From contig OX485806.1 in NCBI GenBank assembly GCA_950295325.1, forward strand, positions 11,904,001 to 11,968,000: 64,000 nt of DNA, in the 5' to 3' direction. This stretch comes from Polytrichum commune (Eukaryota; Streptophyta; Polytrichopsida; Polytrichales; Polytrichaceae). Below, piece after piece: positions 23,869 to 35,640 of this stretch; positions within the stretch are counted from its first letter, which is position 1, and every line of letters starts with the position of its first letter. A model generated the notes under the pieces. It was not told where the DNA came from and searched no databases. It was given only the letters and a program-made list of their open reading frames with translations. Both the position numbers and the translations under genes were made by a program.

Positions 23869-24761
23869 AAACTCTGAGGAATTTAAGTTGCCGGAAGATA
23901 CTAAACACCATGCACTTCTGACTGTTTCTGGGCTTCTTCATATGCGACAAGGCTTCCAGCTTGTACAAGGTCAGTGGTCCTTCATCCTTTTGCAAATGTT
24001 AATTTTGCACCAGCAGAGATGAGTATCAGATGTTTTGACTTGAATATCTCTATCCTCACTCATTATGTTCTGCACAAAGATGGCCAATGGTCCATGGGGT
24101 TTATCATTGTCCTTCTCATATGTTTCTCAGTTGTAGCTAATATCTATGAACCCATCTAATTCACACTTTGTGCATGTTACATATGCAGGCCCCCCAGGAA
24201 CTGGCAAGGTATGAATGGATACTGTTTGTAAAATATCTCCTCTTTAATGACACTGCTACTGATGAACATGAGACTATATGCAGGAATAGAGCAAGCGATT
24301 GGTTATTTGAAACAGCAACAATAAGCGAGTATCATTCTGGATTATTTTGCTGTTTCAAAACGATTTGGAACTAGAGTCTATCATGTCAGTTTCTGACTTT
24401 GCTGGTCGTGGGTGTTGAACTATCTTTGCTGCAGACTTCTACTATTGTTGGTAAGTTTATGGGTGTGCTGGAGATGATGGGTTTTAATTTGAGGGTCTTG
24501 TCATCATGAGCCACATCTACAAGAGTTTACTTCCAAGATATAGATTGTAGTGTTGCTGCTATAAATATGAATATGAATATGAATATATACCTGAATGGCT
24601 CTGCTGGTTGGGATGTGGCGATCAGGAATTGTTTCAGCTTTAATGATAGAAGAACCAGGGTTACCTAATCTGCAAGAAGTTGAGGAAAGTGTGAAGGCCC
24701 GGACAAAAGGAGAAGCTGAAGCTGCGAAGACACTCTGTCTGCCAACTTTTTGGAGTGGAAG
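23869..24761 (+). pseudogene. Superfamily-1 helicase fragment (motif I exons)
   Basis: Four short exons join in frame: 23869-23969 (ends HMRQGFQLVQ plus one base), 24189-24208 (20 nt), 24434-24449 (16 nt) and 24638-24761. All are bounded by AG and GT. The spliced product reads LVQGPPGTGKTSTIVALM, which is the Walker A motif (motif I) of SF1 RNA/DNA helicases of the Sen1/UPF1 kind. Residues after it (EVEESVKARTKGEAEA) look like a helicase-specific insertion. Later motifs (Ia with PSN, the DEAQ box, the arginine motifs) are not found in frame. A possible next exon at 25011 hits a stop after ten or so codons. I infer a truncated copy. The exact helicase cannot be named. Confidence 0.55.
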
Positions 24762-26060
24762 GTAAACTTAAACTTACAGCGGTACTCCAATTTCGTCAAC
24801 AAAGGCATCCAGCTGCAGAGTGTGGAGTTTTTTTTTTTGGAAATTGCGCCTTGCCTTCCATGATCTCCAAGGTGAGCAGAATTGTGATTGAATGTTGTTT
24901 CATGTGGATAGGTAAACCTTCTACTTCAAAAACTGAGTTACCAGCTTGTCACATTGAGTTTACCCATTTTTTCGAATGCCTTTCCTCACAATTTTGGGTC
25001 ATGCAGTCAGGCGCATTCTATTTGTGAATTATGATATGCATTAGGTGTTTTTAGGATTGTGGTCAAGTTTTTGTAGTTTAGGGTTCTTGTTTTCCATTGT
25101 CTCTCTTTTCTTTCCCGTTTCCTTCTTTTTGTAACCATGTACTGTGGATTCAGCTGGTCTTCAAGGAGTCCCATGTGGTATTCTGTAATGAATTCAGTAT
25201 CTTGTGTGTGCTTCTCAGAAAGATACAGCAAAGGTTATTTCAAGCATGCTGTTGGTATCAGGAATCTCCACTTTACTGCACTGCTTCTTTGGATCAAGGT
25301 TACCTCTTATTCAAGGAGCCTCATTTGTCTAGCTTCCCCCAACTCTTGCAATCATCTTCTCTCCTGATTTCATCAACCTGAAACAAGATGTAAGTCTCTT
25401 TTTCTTTTGTTACATCTGAATTGTCAAGATTTATAGACTAATTTGACAAAGGGTTTCATGAGACGAAAATACTGCACTCCGATGATCAAATTCAAGCTGT
25501 TCAATTGTGGTTACATGACATCTACTTAAGATGTATTGATGAAGGTCTGAGATTATAATGATTGGACTAAATGGGTTGGGTTGTGCATAATTTTTGTGCA
25601 TAATCTTGCGTGTTGGGTTGTGCATAATTTTTGAGATATACTTAAGTACATGTAGCTTTGCACAATGGGTTCTGTAGTTGTATCTTTTCTTTTCCTCTCC
25701 ACATTCCTGGAAGCCTGTGATGATGTATACCACTTTTGCTGCACATGAAAACCCTTAGGTGAGTGGAATGACATGTTCCCGGCAAAGCAGAGACGTCTAT
25801 TGTGATGAATTGAAGGTAATGTGTGTAGATTTGTGCGTGCTTTTTTACGATAAATTCTATCGAGTTTTTGGGTTCCAATCAGTTTTCCCAGGTTTGGAAG
25901 AGGGTAAGGGACGTAGTCTCTGCAACAACTAAGGTATGATTTTAAGTTTACGAGCTGCTAAGAGCACAGAAATGAGGTGCGAGTAATCTATGCAACTTGG
26001 TGTGATTATGTTGAAGCTAAGTGATTTTGGAGAATGGGTGAGTTCATCAATTCCCATAAT

Positions 26061-26291
26061 TTAGTTCGACCAAGACCAACAGATGGTGGCAGAGTTACTG
26101 TTTCACCATCTTCAGCCTTTAGTTACAGGGAGAAATTGGTGTATAGTTTAAATGCAGGTTGAGGACGAAGGTATCCTTTGTCTCCCTTTGTCTTTAATGA
26201 CGAAGCCAATGAAATGCAAGATCAATGGGTGAGGTTTGCTTATAGAGAAGTTTGTGGTATGGAGCTGCATGAGTTAGGAGCAGGTTTATAA
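26061..26291 (+). pseudogene. Coding-like fragment with internal stop
   Basis: Reads as 76 codons with one in-frame TGA at 26160-26162, including GGRVTVSPSSAFSYREKLVY before it and NDEANEMQDQWVRFAYREVC after it. The composition suggests former coding DNA. Family not recognised. If GCAG|G at 26153-26157 is a splice junction, the two halves could be separate exons. Confidence 0.3.
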
Positions 26292-26624
26292 ATGTTGGTT
26301 AGAGGTTGAGAAGTTGAGAGACTTATCTTAAAAGTGAGTTAATAAATAGTTTCCAATGTGTGGCTACCACTTCTGCATGTTAAGGTGATTGCGCCATGGG
26401 TTCCAGACTCTTCTTACAAGTAACGTAGCAGCTTCAAGAAGCCAAAGTTTGAGGCTGTAGTGGCATGTAGTTGGTTTTTATCTTCTAGGTGTGCTTTATG
26501 ATCTTCTCAGTTTGTAGCTTTGAGGAACTTCTGATTTTCTTACAACTGAATCCCCATTTGAGATGAAGTGTGGTATTTGTCAGCAGCTGTCCTCACAATT
26601 GTCTTACTTTATTTGCCATGACAG

Positions 26625-26708
26625 ATTCTCGACACAAATCCACAGCTGTTTTTCCACTTGCAGCAGCAGCGACTGATTGAGCTGATCCGTGCCGGCAAAA
26701 TTGAAGAA
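26625..26708 (+). pseudogene. Single exon of a GID8-like (CTLH/RanBPM-type) protein
   Basis: Between GACAG and GTAATG, 28 in-frame codons give ILDTNPQLFFHLQQ, then QRLIELIRAGKIEE. This closely follows the conserved CTLH-region segment of plant GID8 (ILDTNPELFFHLQQ...LIELIR). GID8 is a scaffold of the GID/CTLH ubiquitin ligase. Neither the preceding LisH exons nor the following EFAQEEL-type segment was found, so this is an isolated exon. The reading frame is intact, so the capture or truncation may be recent. Confidence 0.7.
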
Positions 26709-26846
26709 GTAATGGTCACTGGATAAATATGCACTGGCTTGTGAGTCAATAGTAATGAACAAAGTTTTTGCGGAACCATGTGGTCTTAAATATGCTCGGA
26801 CATGATATGGAGACAAGGTTTTGATTTATACTTCTGCATGAAACAG

Positions 26847-26963
26847 GTGAATATCTCCATGGTGGTGGATGATGAAGATGCTCCAAGGTGTGTGCAGGAA
26901 TTGCACAAAGTATTCTGGCCTGAATCAGACAGGGCTATGTTGAAATCAACTATTGAAGTTTAG
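26847..26963 (+). pseudogene. Last exon of an aspartate kinase (ACT domain end)
   Basis: After GAAACAG an open frame of 38 codons begins VNISMVVDDEDAPRCVQELH and runs to TAG. It matches the end of the C-terminal ACT domain of monofunctional plant aspartate kinases (VNISLIVNDDEAEQCVRALH in the family). The enzyme starts lysine/threonine synthesis in plastids and the ACT domain senses lysine. No catalytic-domain exon was found upstream; the exon only 138 bp away is from a GID8-like gene. This is therefore a fragment, not a gene. Confidence 0.65.
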
Positions 26964-27025
26964 AAACAGTTTCCCGCACTAAAACGGTTGTAGCTTTTTT
27001 CCGAGCAAAGAAACATTCTTTTCAG

Positions 27026-27144
27026 GGATTGAGACTGTCGTGACTGTTCAACAACGGGCAGTGGGGGCTGAGGAATTGAGAGAAGCTAGTCAGATACAGA
27101 GCAGACCTCACTTATTGACTGGTTTAGCTCAGGAATTCTGCTGA
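27026..27144 (+). pseudogene. Unidentified terminal-exon-like fragment
   Basis: After TTTTCAG, about 39 codons (IETVVTVQQRAVGAEELREA, then HLLTGLAQEF) end in TGA. They look coding but the family is not recognised. They lie just after the aspartate-kinase exon on the same strand. Confidence 0.3.
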
Positions 27145-28067
27145 GACTTGTGCTTTTGTTGGAGATCATTAACTCGAGTCATTTTATCCTGAAATATTCA
27201 TTCAGGTACAAGTACAGTAGTGGTTATAGGAGTTTCCAGTGATACAGGTATCCTGCTCCAATGTGAAGGAATTTTGTTACGACCTGTCCTAATATGATTT
27301 AGTTGAGTTCCAATTGGAAGATTAAAGATACTCACCTAAGTGTACTAGCAAGCAGATCACGTAATTACTTGCACTAGGTTCCTAATAATTTGGCATTCAT
27401 GTCATTGTTTTCAAAATATGCAACATATCAAATTCCTATTCCCCAGCTGGGCAAATGACCTTTAGAGGTGCTTGTGTAACTGTCACAACAGTGAGTGGGG
27501 GTTGGCAGTCATGTCAAAATGTAGCAAATTCTTGATATTCAATACGAAGACCTTCAAACCTTGAAGCCTGGGATATGTACTCCTTTTAATTGGCCTTCTT
27601 GCTTCAACCAGTGGGAAGTCATGTATACCATCCATTCTCACCAATTAGATCTAACAAGTCTCGCAGATGCTGAACCATCCTACTTGCATATTACTGCCTC
27701 TTCAAAATGATCCATGGAATTTTAAAGCATGGGCTGGTTATCCACCTAGGCATCCAAGATTTTGTGATGTGAAAATTAGATGTGGACCAAATTAAGATGG
27801 GAACTAAATGCTTATATGACATACACACTGATATGTGCAATTAGGTTGATCCTTGCTAATTTGTTGACACTCACATAGTTATGAATATTCATTACCATTT
27901 AGTAACAAAACAAATGAATTTATGTGGTTGCTATATGGTGTGTAAACAAAGTTTTAAGATTTTTTGATCTGGTTTTGGCCCAAGTTTATTTGCATGGGTA
28001 AAGAGTCAACATATTCATGAATGTAGCCTAATTGCACATACCAGTTTAGTAAAAGTAAGCATACTTC
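27145..28067. other. Non-coding stretch
   Basis: AT-rich, no supportable gene. Confidence 0.4.
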
Positions 28068-28313
28068 CACATGTGGTGATGGTGCTACATTGTTCATCGT
28101 AATTAGTGTCACTTACTCTGGAGTTACACCATGTTTTTACTTTTTTACTTGTGATGTAAGATTTCACCAAGTAAAGTTGATTATGTTCTATAACCCTAAA
28201 CAACCTATTTGACCTAGTATGTTGGCAAATAATGATATATATACAAAATAGTAATAGCCTTGTGTAGTTCCAAATAGTATGTGACACAAAATGTCATAAA
28301 GGATGTGGTGAGG
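28068..28313. mobile_element. CACTA-like MITE copy
   Basis: The left GTGTCACTTACTCTGGAGTT mirrors the right CCAAATAGTATGTGACAC. The end reads GGATGTGGTG. Same family as 13508-13740 but more diverged. Exact ends uncertain. Confidence 0.5.
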
Positions 28314-28535
28314 CATCTTCATTGGCAATAACTATGTTACAAGGCCCTCCGAGATATAGTAGATTAGGCACATTCTCTTGTGGGGTCATCTTTGTGCATC
28401 AAAACTGCAATACCCATATGCACACTTCCAAACACAACTTCATTAAGATTACTGCATGCCATCTTATAATGGCTTACATTATATCAATCATCCCTATGTT
28501 AGGTGTGGGCCAGATTTCAATGCCAAGATCATAAA

Positions 28536-28857
28536 TCAAACCATTCCATATTGTTTTGTAGTCGTTTTGATGATTCTTTTGGTGTAAGCATCACTACCTG
28601 AATTCCCAAATTCAGGTCTCGGGAAGATTGTGGCGCAACATTTGTATGTACATACATGGAATGGCAGCGGGGATGTGCCGCCGATGGCGCAGTGTTTGCG
28701 GGGATGGGATTCCCGTCGCCGAGGGCTCCCTAGCGATGGCCGAATGACCTGAATCGGTGCACAATTGCGCAAACGGTAGCCAAAATGGCCCTGTGAGTAA
28801 GAAACGAGCACGCAGAGCAGAGAGGATGCCCAAGGGATTACTCAATAGATCGGCCAT
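28536..28857 (-). other. Weak minus-strand open frames, not assigned
   Basis: An ATG at 28857 opens an 81-codon frame starting MADLLSNPLGILSALRARF. Its Arg/Leu/Ser-rich start could be a targeting peptide, and an overlapping frame is also open. No family recognised. It could equally be chance. Confidence 0.2.
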
Positions 28858-29114
28858 AGCGAAACAGTGAGGGCATGCATTAGGGCGGAGGTAAGTACAA
28901 GTGGAAGTGGAATGGAGAGAGGTTGGGACGATCTGTGGTGCGTGGACGGTGATTCCCTTGTCAGATTTGAGGGGGAGATGGTGAAAAACGGCGGGCGTGG
29001 CGACGTTTGAGATAGGAGACCTCTTGTTCGGAGAGCCTAAATATTCTGCTCAACCTAAGCTTCTCTTCGAGGTGCAGTGTACATTCATCGAGGACGTTTG
29101 ATGTGATGCGAGAT

Positions 29115-29640
29115 TTGTGGCGGAGCAAGACGAAGATGATCTTGTTAATGCGCGAGGAGTGTTTTTCGGACGGAAAACATTGGAAGTAGCTGAAGTTGCT
29201 GTGTTGAACGGTTACAGTTGTAGAGGACAGGGGATTTGGATTGGACCGAGATTCAAGGCAGAGGACGAGGAAGATTTCAACATGCGCACATCGCTAAGAC
29301 TTGGGAGCGTATGAGATGCACCTACGCTGTGTGAGGTTATGCATGTTGTGGAATGATTGGACATTAAAAGACGGAGATGCATTTGTGGCGGAGTAAGACG
29401 AAGATCACCTTGGTAATCCTTGAGGAGTGTTGTTGGGAAGCAAAACATTGTAGCTGAAGTTTCTGTGTAAGGGGAAAGAAGTGTAAGGGGAAAGAAGAGC
29501 ATTGTAGAGAACATAGTATTTGGGCCGAGATGGAGGCGGAATAAGAGGAAGATGGCAACATGCGCACATCACTAAGGCTTGGGAGCGTGTGGGAGGAATG
29601 ATGTAATTGGACATGAGAATACAAGAGATGCATTGCGGCA
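29115..29640 (+). repeat. Two-copy ~270-bp tandem duplication
   Basis: TGTGGCGGAGCAAGACGAAGA, then AACATGCGCACATC and CTTGGGAGCGT at 29115-29385, recur diverged at 29386-29640. It lies directly before the EXO70-like first exon. Non-coding. Confidence 0.65.
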
Positions 29641-29742
29641 ATTTGTGACAAGGTTGAAGTGAAGAGGAGTGGAGGAGGAAAGAAACAGAGAAGTGAGAGC
29701 AGCAGCAGCAGCAGCAATAAGGGGGCCGCCAGTGGGGTTGAG

Positions 29743-32107
29743 ATGCTGCAAGCGCGTGCGCAGTTGATGCGGGAGAGCCTCGGCAAGAGCCAGAGCGCGA
29801 CGGAGTCGATGATCTCCATCCTCGGCTTCCTTGACCACCGTCTCTCTACGCTCGAATCTGCAATGCGTCCTACTCAAGTACTTCTTTGGCCAATTCTCAT
29901 ATCAGCCACGATTATTGAACATCGGTATCTAGAGAATTATTTTTTGCGGAACCACTCCGATTCGTGTGCATTTTGCGCAGTAATTTCTTGAACGTCAAAT
30001 CTTGATGCGGGCAAAGGCGGACGTGTCTGCGCAATTGCACTTGCTCCTCCTCCTACTGAACTTTCAAAAGTGGATGTCCAAGGCTCACATTGCCAAAACT
30101 TGAACCAAATTAGTTTGAGTGCCGGCTTGCGAAGCGGCTCTCGATTTCATTGCAGACAATTCTCTTATGCTTGTTTTAATGTCGTATCACTTGTATAACG
30201 GTCACTAATTTCTTAGAGGTTTCAGACATGAATACACGGGGATATTGATGTAATGTAATGTATATCTTGATTGATAAACTTCACAGCAGGTTATCTTCTC
30301 TCCGGGTTTATCGACCTAAGTGAATCGGTCTTAAGATTAATAGTCTTCCTCTCTAAACTGAACGCTGACTATCAGCAACATGTGTTTCAACCAAGACAAC
30401 CTTCGGTGGTGAAGGCAATCTTAGTGCAATATTAACACCGATACAAAGTGAATATATTGCCTAAGGAAGGGGGAGGATGAAGGATAAGAAAATGTGAACT
30501 ATGAATATTCGTGTGAGCTGTGAAGCCACAATTACGATTGTGTAACTTTGATAAACAATAATTGTCTCCATGTCTATCTCGATAATCTTACAGCTGGACA
30601 TGATCTCCAAGTTTGCCGACAAAATGGTCTGTAATCTGAAGCCTGATTCTTAGCAATGTCTGATTGAGCAGAAGTACATTGTAAGTCGTGAAGTTTCCTC
30701 AAGTACAATCAGAACAATTATCTGGAACCGCTTCTCTGAAATTGCATAAATGGAGTGGGGATAATAATTCTGCAAGATTCTTCAAGGATTTGACTTCTTT
30801 CAGGGAAGTTCGAGTTAGAAAGAAAAGATTATGTAGGAAGTCTTGTACGATGGATTCTGAAGGAGTTTGGAGAATTCTGTTCCAACATTTTTGTCGTAAG
30901 TGTGGATGTGAACCATGGTTGGTTGTGCTTGATACAGAGATGTACGGGCTTCAACACTGGAGCAGAGTTTAAGAAAGCTTGGAGTTGAGAGGTTGAGTAA
31001 GGAGGATGTGCAGAAGATGCAATGGGAGACTTAGAGGGCAAGATTGTCAGGTGGAACCAGTACATGCGTATAGCTGTAAGTTTCTTTTGACCTGCTTTTA
31101 AAAAATCTCTTGAGCTTGTTTAGTGTTTAGCATGTTTTGCTTGGATTGTGAATCAGGACATTGTCTTTTTTTTTCTGCAATACTTTAAGTGACATCCAAG
31201 TGATGATGGGTGGCAAGTGCATAGTATATTTTCTGTAAATATTATTATTGTCTCATCTATCCTCCAAGGAAGCAGTACATCATTGGATTTTGTTGAATCT
31301 CATATTCTTTATTGGTGGTTGGTGGGTTCAGGTGAAGCTCTTATCTGCTGCTGAGCGCACGTTGTGTGACCAGATCTGGTACCACTTAGATCCACACAGG
31401 GAGAAATGGTTTGCAGATATGACAGACTCGAGTTTGCACATGCTCCATAGCTTTGGAGAAGCTGTTCCAAAGAGCAAGAAGTCACGAGAGAAACTCTTTG
31501 TATTGCTTGATATGTATGAAACAATGCATGAGCTAATTCCCGAGGTTTTGACCTGCCACCTTCCCATGTGATGGAATGATCTTTTGATGTAATTGGAAGT
31601 TGATGTTTAAGTAGAAAGATTTGTGGTCCATCTACATGGTCAGCAGCACCTGTCGTTGCTACTTTTTGTTTTGTTTTGTTTTGGTTTGAAGCTTATGTAC
31701 CCATCTGTAGGAATGCATAGGGACTCCTTCATCTGTAAAATGGTTGTGATTTAGATATGTGGAGGGTTGATGTTTCGGTGCAGGTGCATCGTCATCTAGC
31801 TTAATTGCATGAGGGGAATTGATTGCTATATTCTTATAAGATCCAACAATTGTCTGTAGTAGATTAGTGACATCTGACGTCGATTTGGAGGCTTGCAGAT
31901 AGAGGTTATCTTTTCCTTGTCATCAGCAAATGCCATGAGGCAAGCTGCTCAAGATTTGATGCAGCATCTAGCACAAACTGCCAAGGAGACTTTCAGTGAT
32001 TTTGAGGATGCTGTGGCAACAGATGGTACGAAAACACCAGTCTTGTATGGGACAGTGCATCCACTCACAAGTTATGTTATCAACTATGTGAAGAAATTCT
32101 TATTTGA
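29743..32107 (+). pseudogene. EXO70: EXO70 exocyst subunit, broken copy
   Basis: EXO70 tethers secretory vesicles at the plasma membrane. Recognisable exons: 29743-29877 (ESLGKSQSATESMISILGF, then LDHRLSTLESAMRPTQ); about 30930-31075 (DVRASTLEQSLRKLGVERLS, then EDVQKMQWE); 31332-31544 (LLSAAERTLCDQIW to SFGEAVPKSKKSREKLFVLL); 31899-32107 (AAQDLMQHLAQTAKETFSDF, GTVHPLTSYVINYVKKFLF). All have AG/GT borders. In the second exon, one base is missing between WET and LEGKIVRWNQYMRIA (near 31030), which shifts the frame into TAG. Exons for roughly residues 50-300 and the whole C-terminal third are absent. The family is normally about 600-700 residues. The first exon is also open upstream to a Ser-rich stretch without ATG. 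I judge it a pseudogene. Confidence 0.8.
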
Positions 32108-33286
32108 GTAAGTTCTACCTCATTGAACCGTCTTGTGTTATGCCATTACTTTATTTCTGCAGACATGTCTGGTTATACTCTCATTTGAGTTAACGGTGAG
32201 GAGGTCTCCCTCTTGTTGGTGGGTGATGATAGCAGCTATGACAACACTTTGAAGCATCTCTTTGGTGATGCCACACTCCCCTGTCGCAGCACCCCTGCCT
32301 AGGGTTTCGCTATAGCCAACCAATCCACTCCCCGCACATGCCATCCGCGTGTGCCCTCACTACATGCGTCCCTCCATGCGCTCCTTCTCCTCTTGCCGTT
32401 ACTCCCAACCCTTTCTTTCGCAAATTCTGTGCTGTTCCAAGGTCCCGCGGGCCACATAAGGGGTTTGGTGCTCTCATGCGGCGGTGAACACCCTTTTCCG
32501 CTGGTTTTCTCGTCACTAAGCAGGGCATGGTGGGAGCATCAAATCCTGATCAAGGTCGGTGCGATTGTGGTTGGTTGTGAGAAGGTGAGAATCTTCAATT
32601 TTCATCGTTGTTGTTGTTCTGCATTGCCGGCTCAAGAGGAGTTTCTGGTCCACCACTGTGAGTGAGATTACGTTGCAAAGGACTCATCTATCGAATTGAT
32701 AGAATTTGGGAAGAGGATTGGATGAATTGATGATGATGTCTTGTAATTCTTGTTTCCTATCAAGAACATTCGTGTTACCTTGGAGCGTCGATTATCGTAT
32801 TTTAGGATCAGGTAGTTTTGGATGTCGAGAGTAAGGATAAGGTAGGTGTGACTAATATAGATACCTCTCTCTCTGCACCCACTTCTAGAGAAGTAAGATA
32901 TGAAACACGCAATTAGTGCAGATGATTGCCAATTGCAATTCGTGTCCGTAGCCTCTGAAAATAATGAGGCAAATGGCTAACTAACACGATTTGGCATCAG
33001 CAATCATCGTGCACTATTTGTGTGTTTTGTATCCTAGGTGATGTGGGTGCAGAGCTTAAAGTGTCCATTTAAGACCTGCCTACTTTATATTGTCCAGAGA
33101 CCTCAGTTGAAGGTTAATCTCACGTTCATCTCAGACTGTTGACCAAAGGATTTCCTTGAAATGGACACTTGAGCTGTACTCTGTTGAGGTAGGATTTGGC
33201 TCTTGTTTCAGGAATGTGACAAACTTCTTATTTTGAAGCAGTTTGGCAAGTGCAAGGAGTGTGCGTAACTATTACAGGGATTCTCG
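32108..33286. other. Non-coding stretch after EXO70 fragment
   Basis: Expected EXO70 continuation is absent. No other gene supported. Confidence 0.35.
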
Positions 33287-33481
33287 ATGCGTGGCATTCT
33301 TAAGATATACCTTTCGCTGCCGGGGAGCCTGGGCTGCCTGGGTGCTTCTCTTGCAGAAGCCCAGCCCAGGGTGTGGTTCCCAGACCGGAGGCGCTCGGAG
33401 TCATACATTGAAGAGGTTTTCCCTGAGTATTATATAACCAGGGGCAAGGAGGAAGCAGCTGCATCAGGTGCAGGGGACTAA
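33287..33481 (+). CDS. Small hypothetical open frame
   Basis: An ATG-initiated 64-codon frame, MRGILKIYLSLPGSLGCLGA and onward, ending KEEAAASGAGD. A patch (DRRRSESYIEEVFPEYYI) looks protein-like. It may be a last exon rather than a whole gene. Family not recognised. Confidence 0.25.
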   Translation: MRGILKIYLSLPGSLGCLGASLAEAQPRVWFPDRRRSESYIEEVFPEYYITRGKEEAAASGAGD

Positions 33482-33766
33482 AAGAGACGACAGATCTGCT
33501 TGCTGCATCTTTTCTAGAGCCTTGGCTTCTTGTACAAATGTTTCAAATTTGGATTTCTGGAAACGGAAGAGGAGTGGAGTAATTGGTATACCTGCACTAT
33601 TGCAGTTTCCCCCTGGTGTATTTTTCAAGGACATGGAGAATTGTTAAAAGGAATTCCTCCATTATTTTTGTCCCTCCATCAGCAATGTTATCAGTACAGA
33701 TAACGTGCTTGGTGCTGAGTACACTTTTTCCTTCCATTTGAGGATATTTTGGCAACACTTGAAGTA

Positions 33767-34393
33767 ATGGATGGGACTGGGGAATCAAAGGCACTTATGT
33801 CTGTGACAGAGGAATGTTCTGAAGTTGGTGTTCCAGCTGCATGCCCTGTCCCTTGTTGTGAAGGATGCATGGGAACGGATGAAATTCAGATGTTAGAGGA
33901 AGCTCTGGCTCTGGACAGCACTATGACCAAAGCTAGCTTAGCTTTGGTTGATGGAAGCACCATGATAACAGCTGATACTGAGTCCACGGAAGCGCCTGAG
34001 GCCCTTGATGAAAGTATGGTAGTCGGTGTTAATGCTACTTGGGAACTGGCCCTGGCGTTTGATACCGTTGTGATGGAGGCAGTCGGAGCTCCAGTTGCAG
34101 AAAGTACAGTAACAGGTGAAATTGAGGCGCTGGAGGAAACTCAGGCTCTTGACAATACTGTGGCTGAAGCAGTTGTATCTCCAGTTGATGTTACTATTGC
34201 CCACGTGTCTTCTCCTGTGGTTGCGGTTATTGAAGGCAGCCCTGAAAAGGGCCAGGTGCAGAGTCTGGGAGAGTCTTCTGCTGACCATATTAATTCTGGC
34301 GAGAGCACCGATGTTGCTGTAAATGCTGTTGAACCAACTTTGTTCTTTCCTGCGTTGGTGAGTGAGCAGCTTCTGACATCTCTTCTATCTTAG
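33767..34393 (+). CDS. Hypothetical acidic, repeat-rich protein
   Basis: A 208-codon frame from ATG at 33767 to TAG. The frame is also open for at least 48 bp upstream, so this may be an exon. The protein is rich in Ala, Val, Glu and Thr with loosely repeated phrases (LEEALALDSTM, LEETQALDNTV; VGAPVAESTV, AVVSPVDVT), suggesting internal degenerate repeats of about 25-30 residues. It has a Cys-rich patch (PCCEGC) near the start. No membrane segment or known domain. It follows the EXO70 remnant on the same strand. Could be the disordered part of a larger protein or non-coding. Confidence 0.3.
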   Translation: MDGTGESKALMSVTEECSEVGVPAACPVPCCEGCMGTDEIQMLEEALALDSTMTKASLALVDGSTMITADTESTEAPEALDESMVVGVNATWELALAFDTVVMEAVGAPVAESTVTGEIEALEETQALDNTVAEAVVSPVDVTIAHVSSPVVAVIEGSPEKGQVQSLGESSADHINSGESTDVAVNAVEPTLFFPALVSEQLLTSLLS

Positions 34394-35083
34394 ATTGTGA
34401 CAGCACTCAAGGATTATATTTTTGGCAACCCAATTGGAGTTTTTTGCAAGTTGGAGATACATTTGATTGGAAGGGTTTGAGCTTTTGGTAGGAACTTTGA
34501 AGGATTCAGCCTACTGGTTGCTTTTCTATTTGCATTCTTTAACTTACTGGATGTATATGGGTTTGGAAAGATGTGCATCTCATTTGTGGGTTGTTTCAGT
34601 TATCTCAGATCAAAGGATGCTGTTTTCTCAAGTACATCTTTGTGATGGTACCTTCGAGGTCGGAATGCAGGTCAAGTGACAAATCCCTTCTGATGTTACA
34701 TATAATGATATAACGATATAATGATAGGGAGTCTCCAGCTTTGATGAAGGGGGAGTGAAGGCCGGACCATCGCCTGGAAGTCTTGGGCCTTCCCTAGAAA
34801 GCATAACTCGACCGTCCACTTCCGCCCAACTTTCAAAAATTAATCGTACTTGCATACCTGAAGGGCCACTTCGTCCACAAATCTCATTTCTAATGCATCT
34901 AGAAGGCCCAAAATCCCATGTATTCCCACTTGTACTAAATCAGATTTCTAGTGGAAGTAGGATATCTAGTGGCAGTGATCAATGTAGGAGGGTTGAAAGC
35001 GGAGCTGAACACGGTGACCAAAGTGAAAGTGCTGCCCATAGGTGGATGTACAGCTTGACTCAGCAAGGGAACATGAACGTTAT

Positions 35084-35640
35084 TATATTAAACACTGAAG
35101 GAAGTGTCGTGGAGGGTAGCGTAGCTTGCCGGCAGGGGTTGAGGGTTGCGTGCATCCAAAGCTGGGATCGTCCATCTGTGTCTGTAAAGGGCGCAAATAT
35201 CGAGTGATGTAAATACAGACACTTTTGTCCCTTGTGTGCTTTTGAAATGTAGCATAGACTTATATAAATATTTTAATGTAACTACATGCATTCTGTGGAA
35301 TTCATTGTTTATGTGCGAACAATTATTATATTTAGCACTAGAGGAAGTGTGGAGGAGGGTAGCTTAGGTTGCTGGCACGGACGCAAACATGGAGTGATGT
35401 AAATACAGACACTTTGGCTAGCCTGCCAACCAAGGTGGAGGGAGGAAACCCAATAATGGTCCAAGGTCCAAGTGTTGCTCATTCCCCAAGGTACACATGG
35501 AATCCGCAAGGCATGAAACATTATCATATTGATAAATTTAAGGTTTCTGACTGTGCACCTCTTAAAGGCAGGACAATAATGCAAGGAAAACGTATCTCGA
35601 GTAAGTACAGACACTTTGGCCAGCGTGGGTCTTGTCTGTA
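35084..35640 (+). repeat. Three partial copies of one segment
   Basis: GGAAGTGT-GTGGAGG-GGTAGC, then GAGTGATGTAAATACAGACAC at 35084-35230 recurs at 35326-35420. The last part (AGTACAGACACTTTGGCCAGC) recurs again at about 35600-35625. The short open frames here are not supported. Confidence 0.6.

Noticed and set aside
34755..35207. 150-codon plus-strand frame
   Set aside because: No ATG at its start, no domain, and its 3' part overlaps a non-coding repeat present in three copies.
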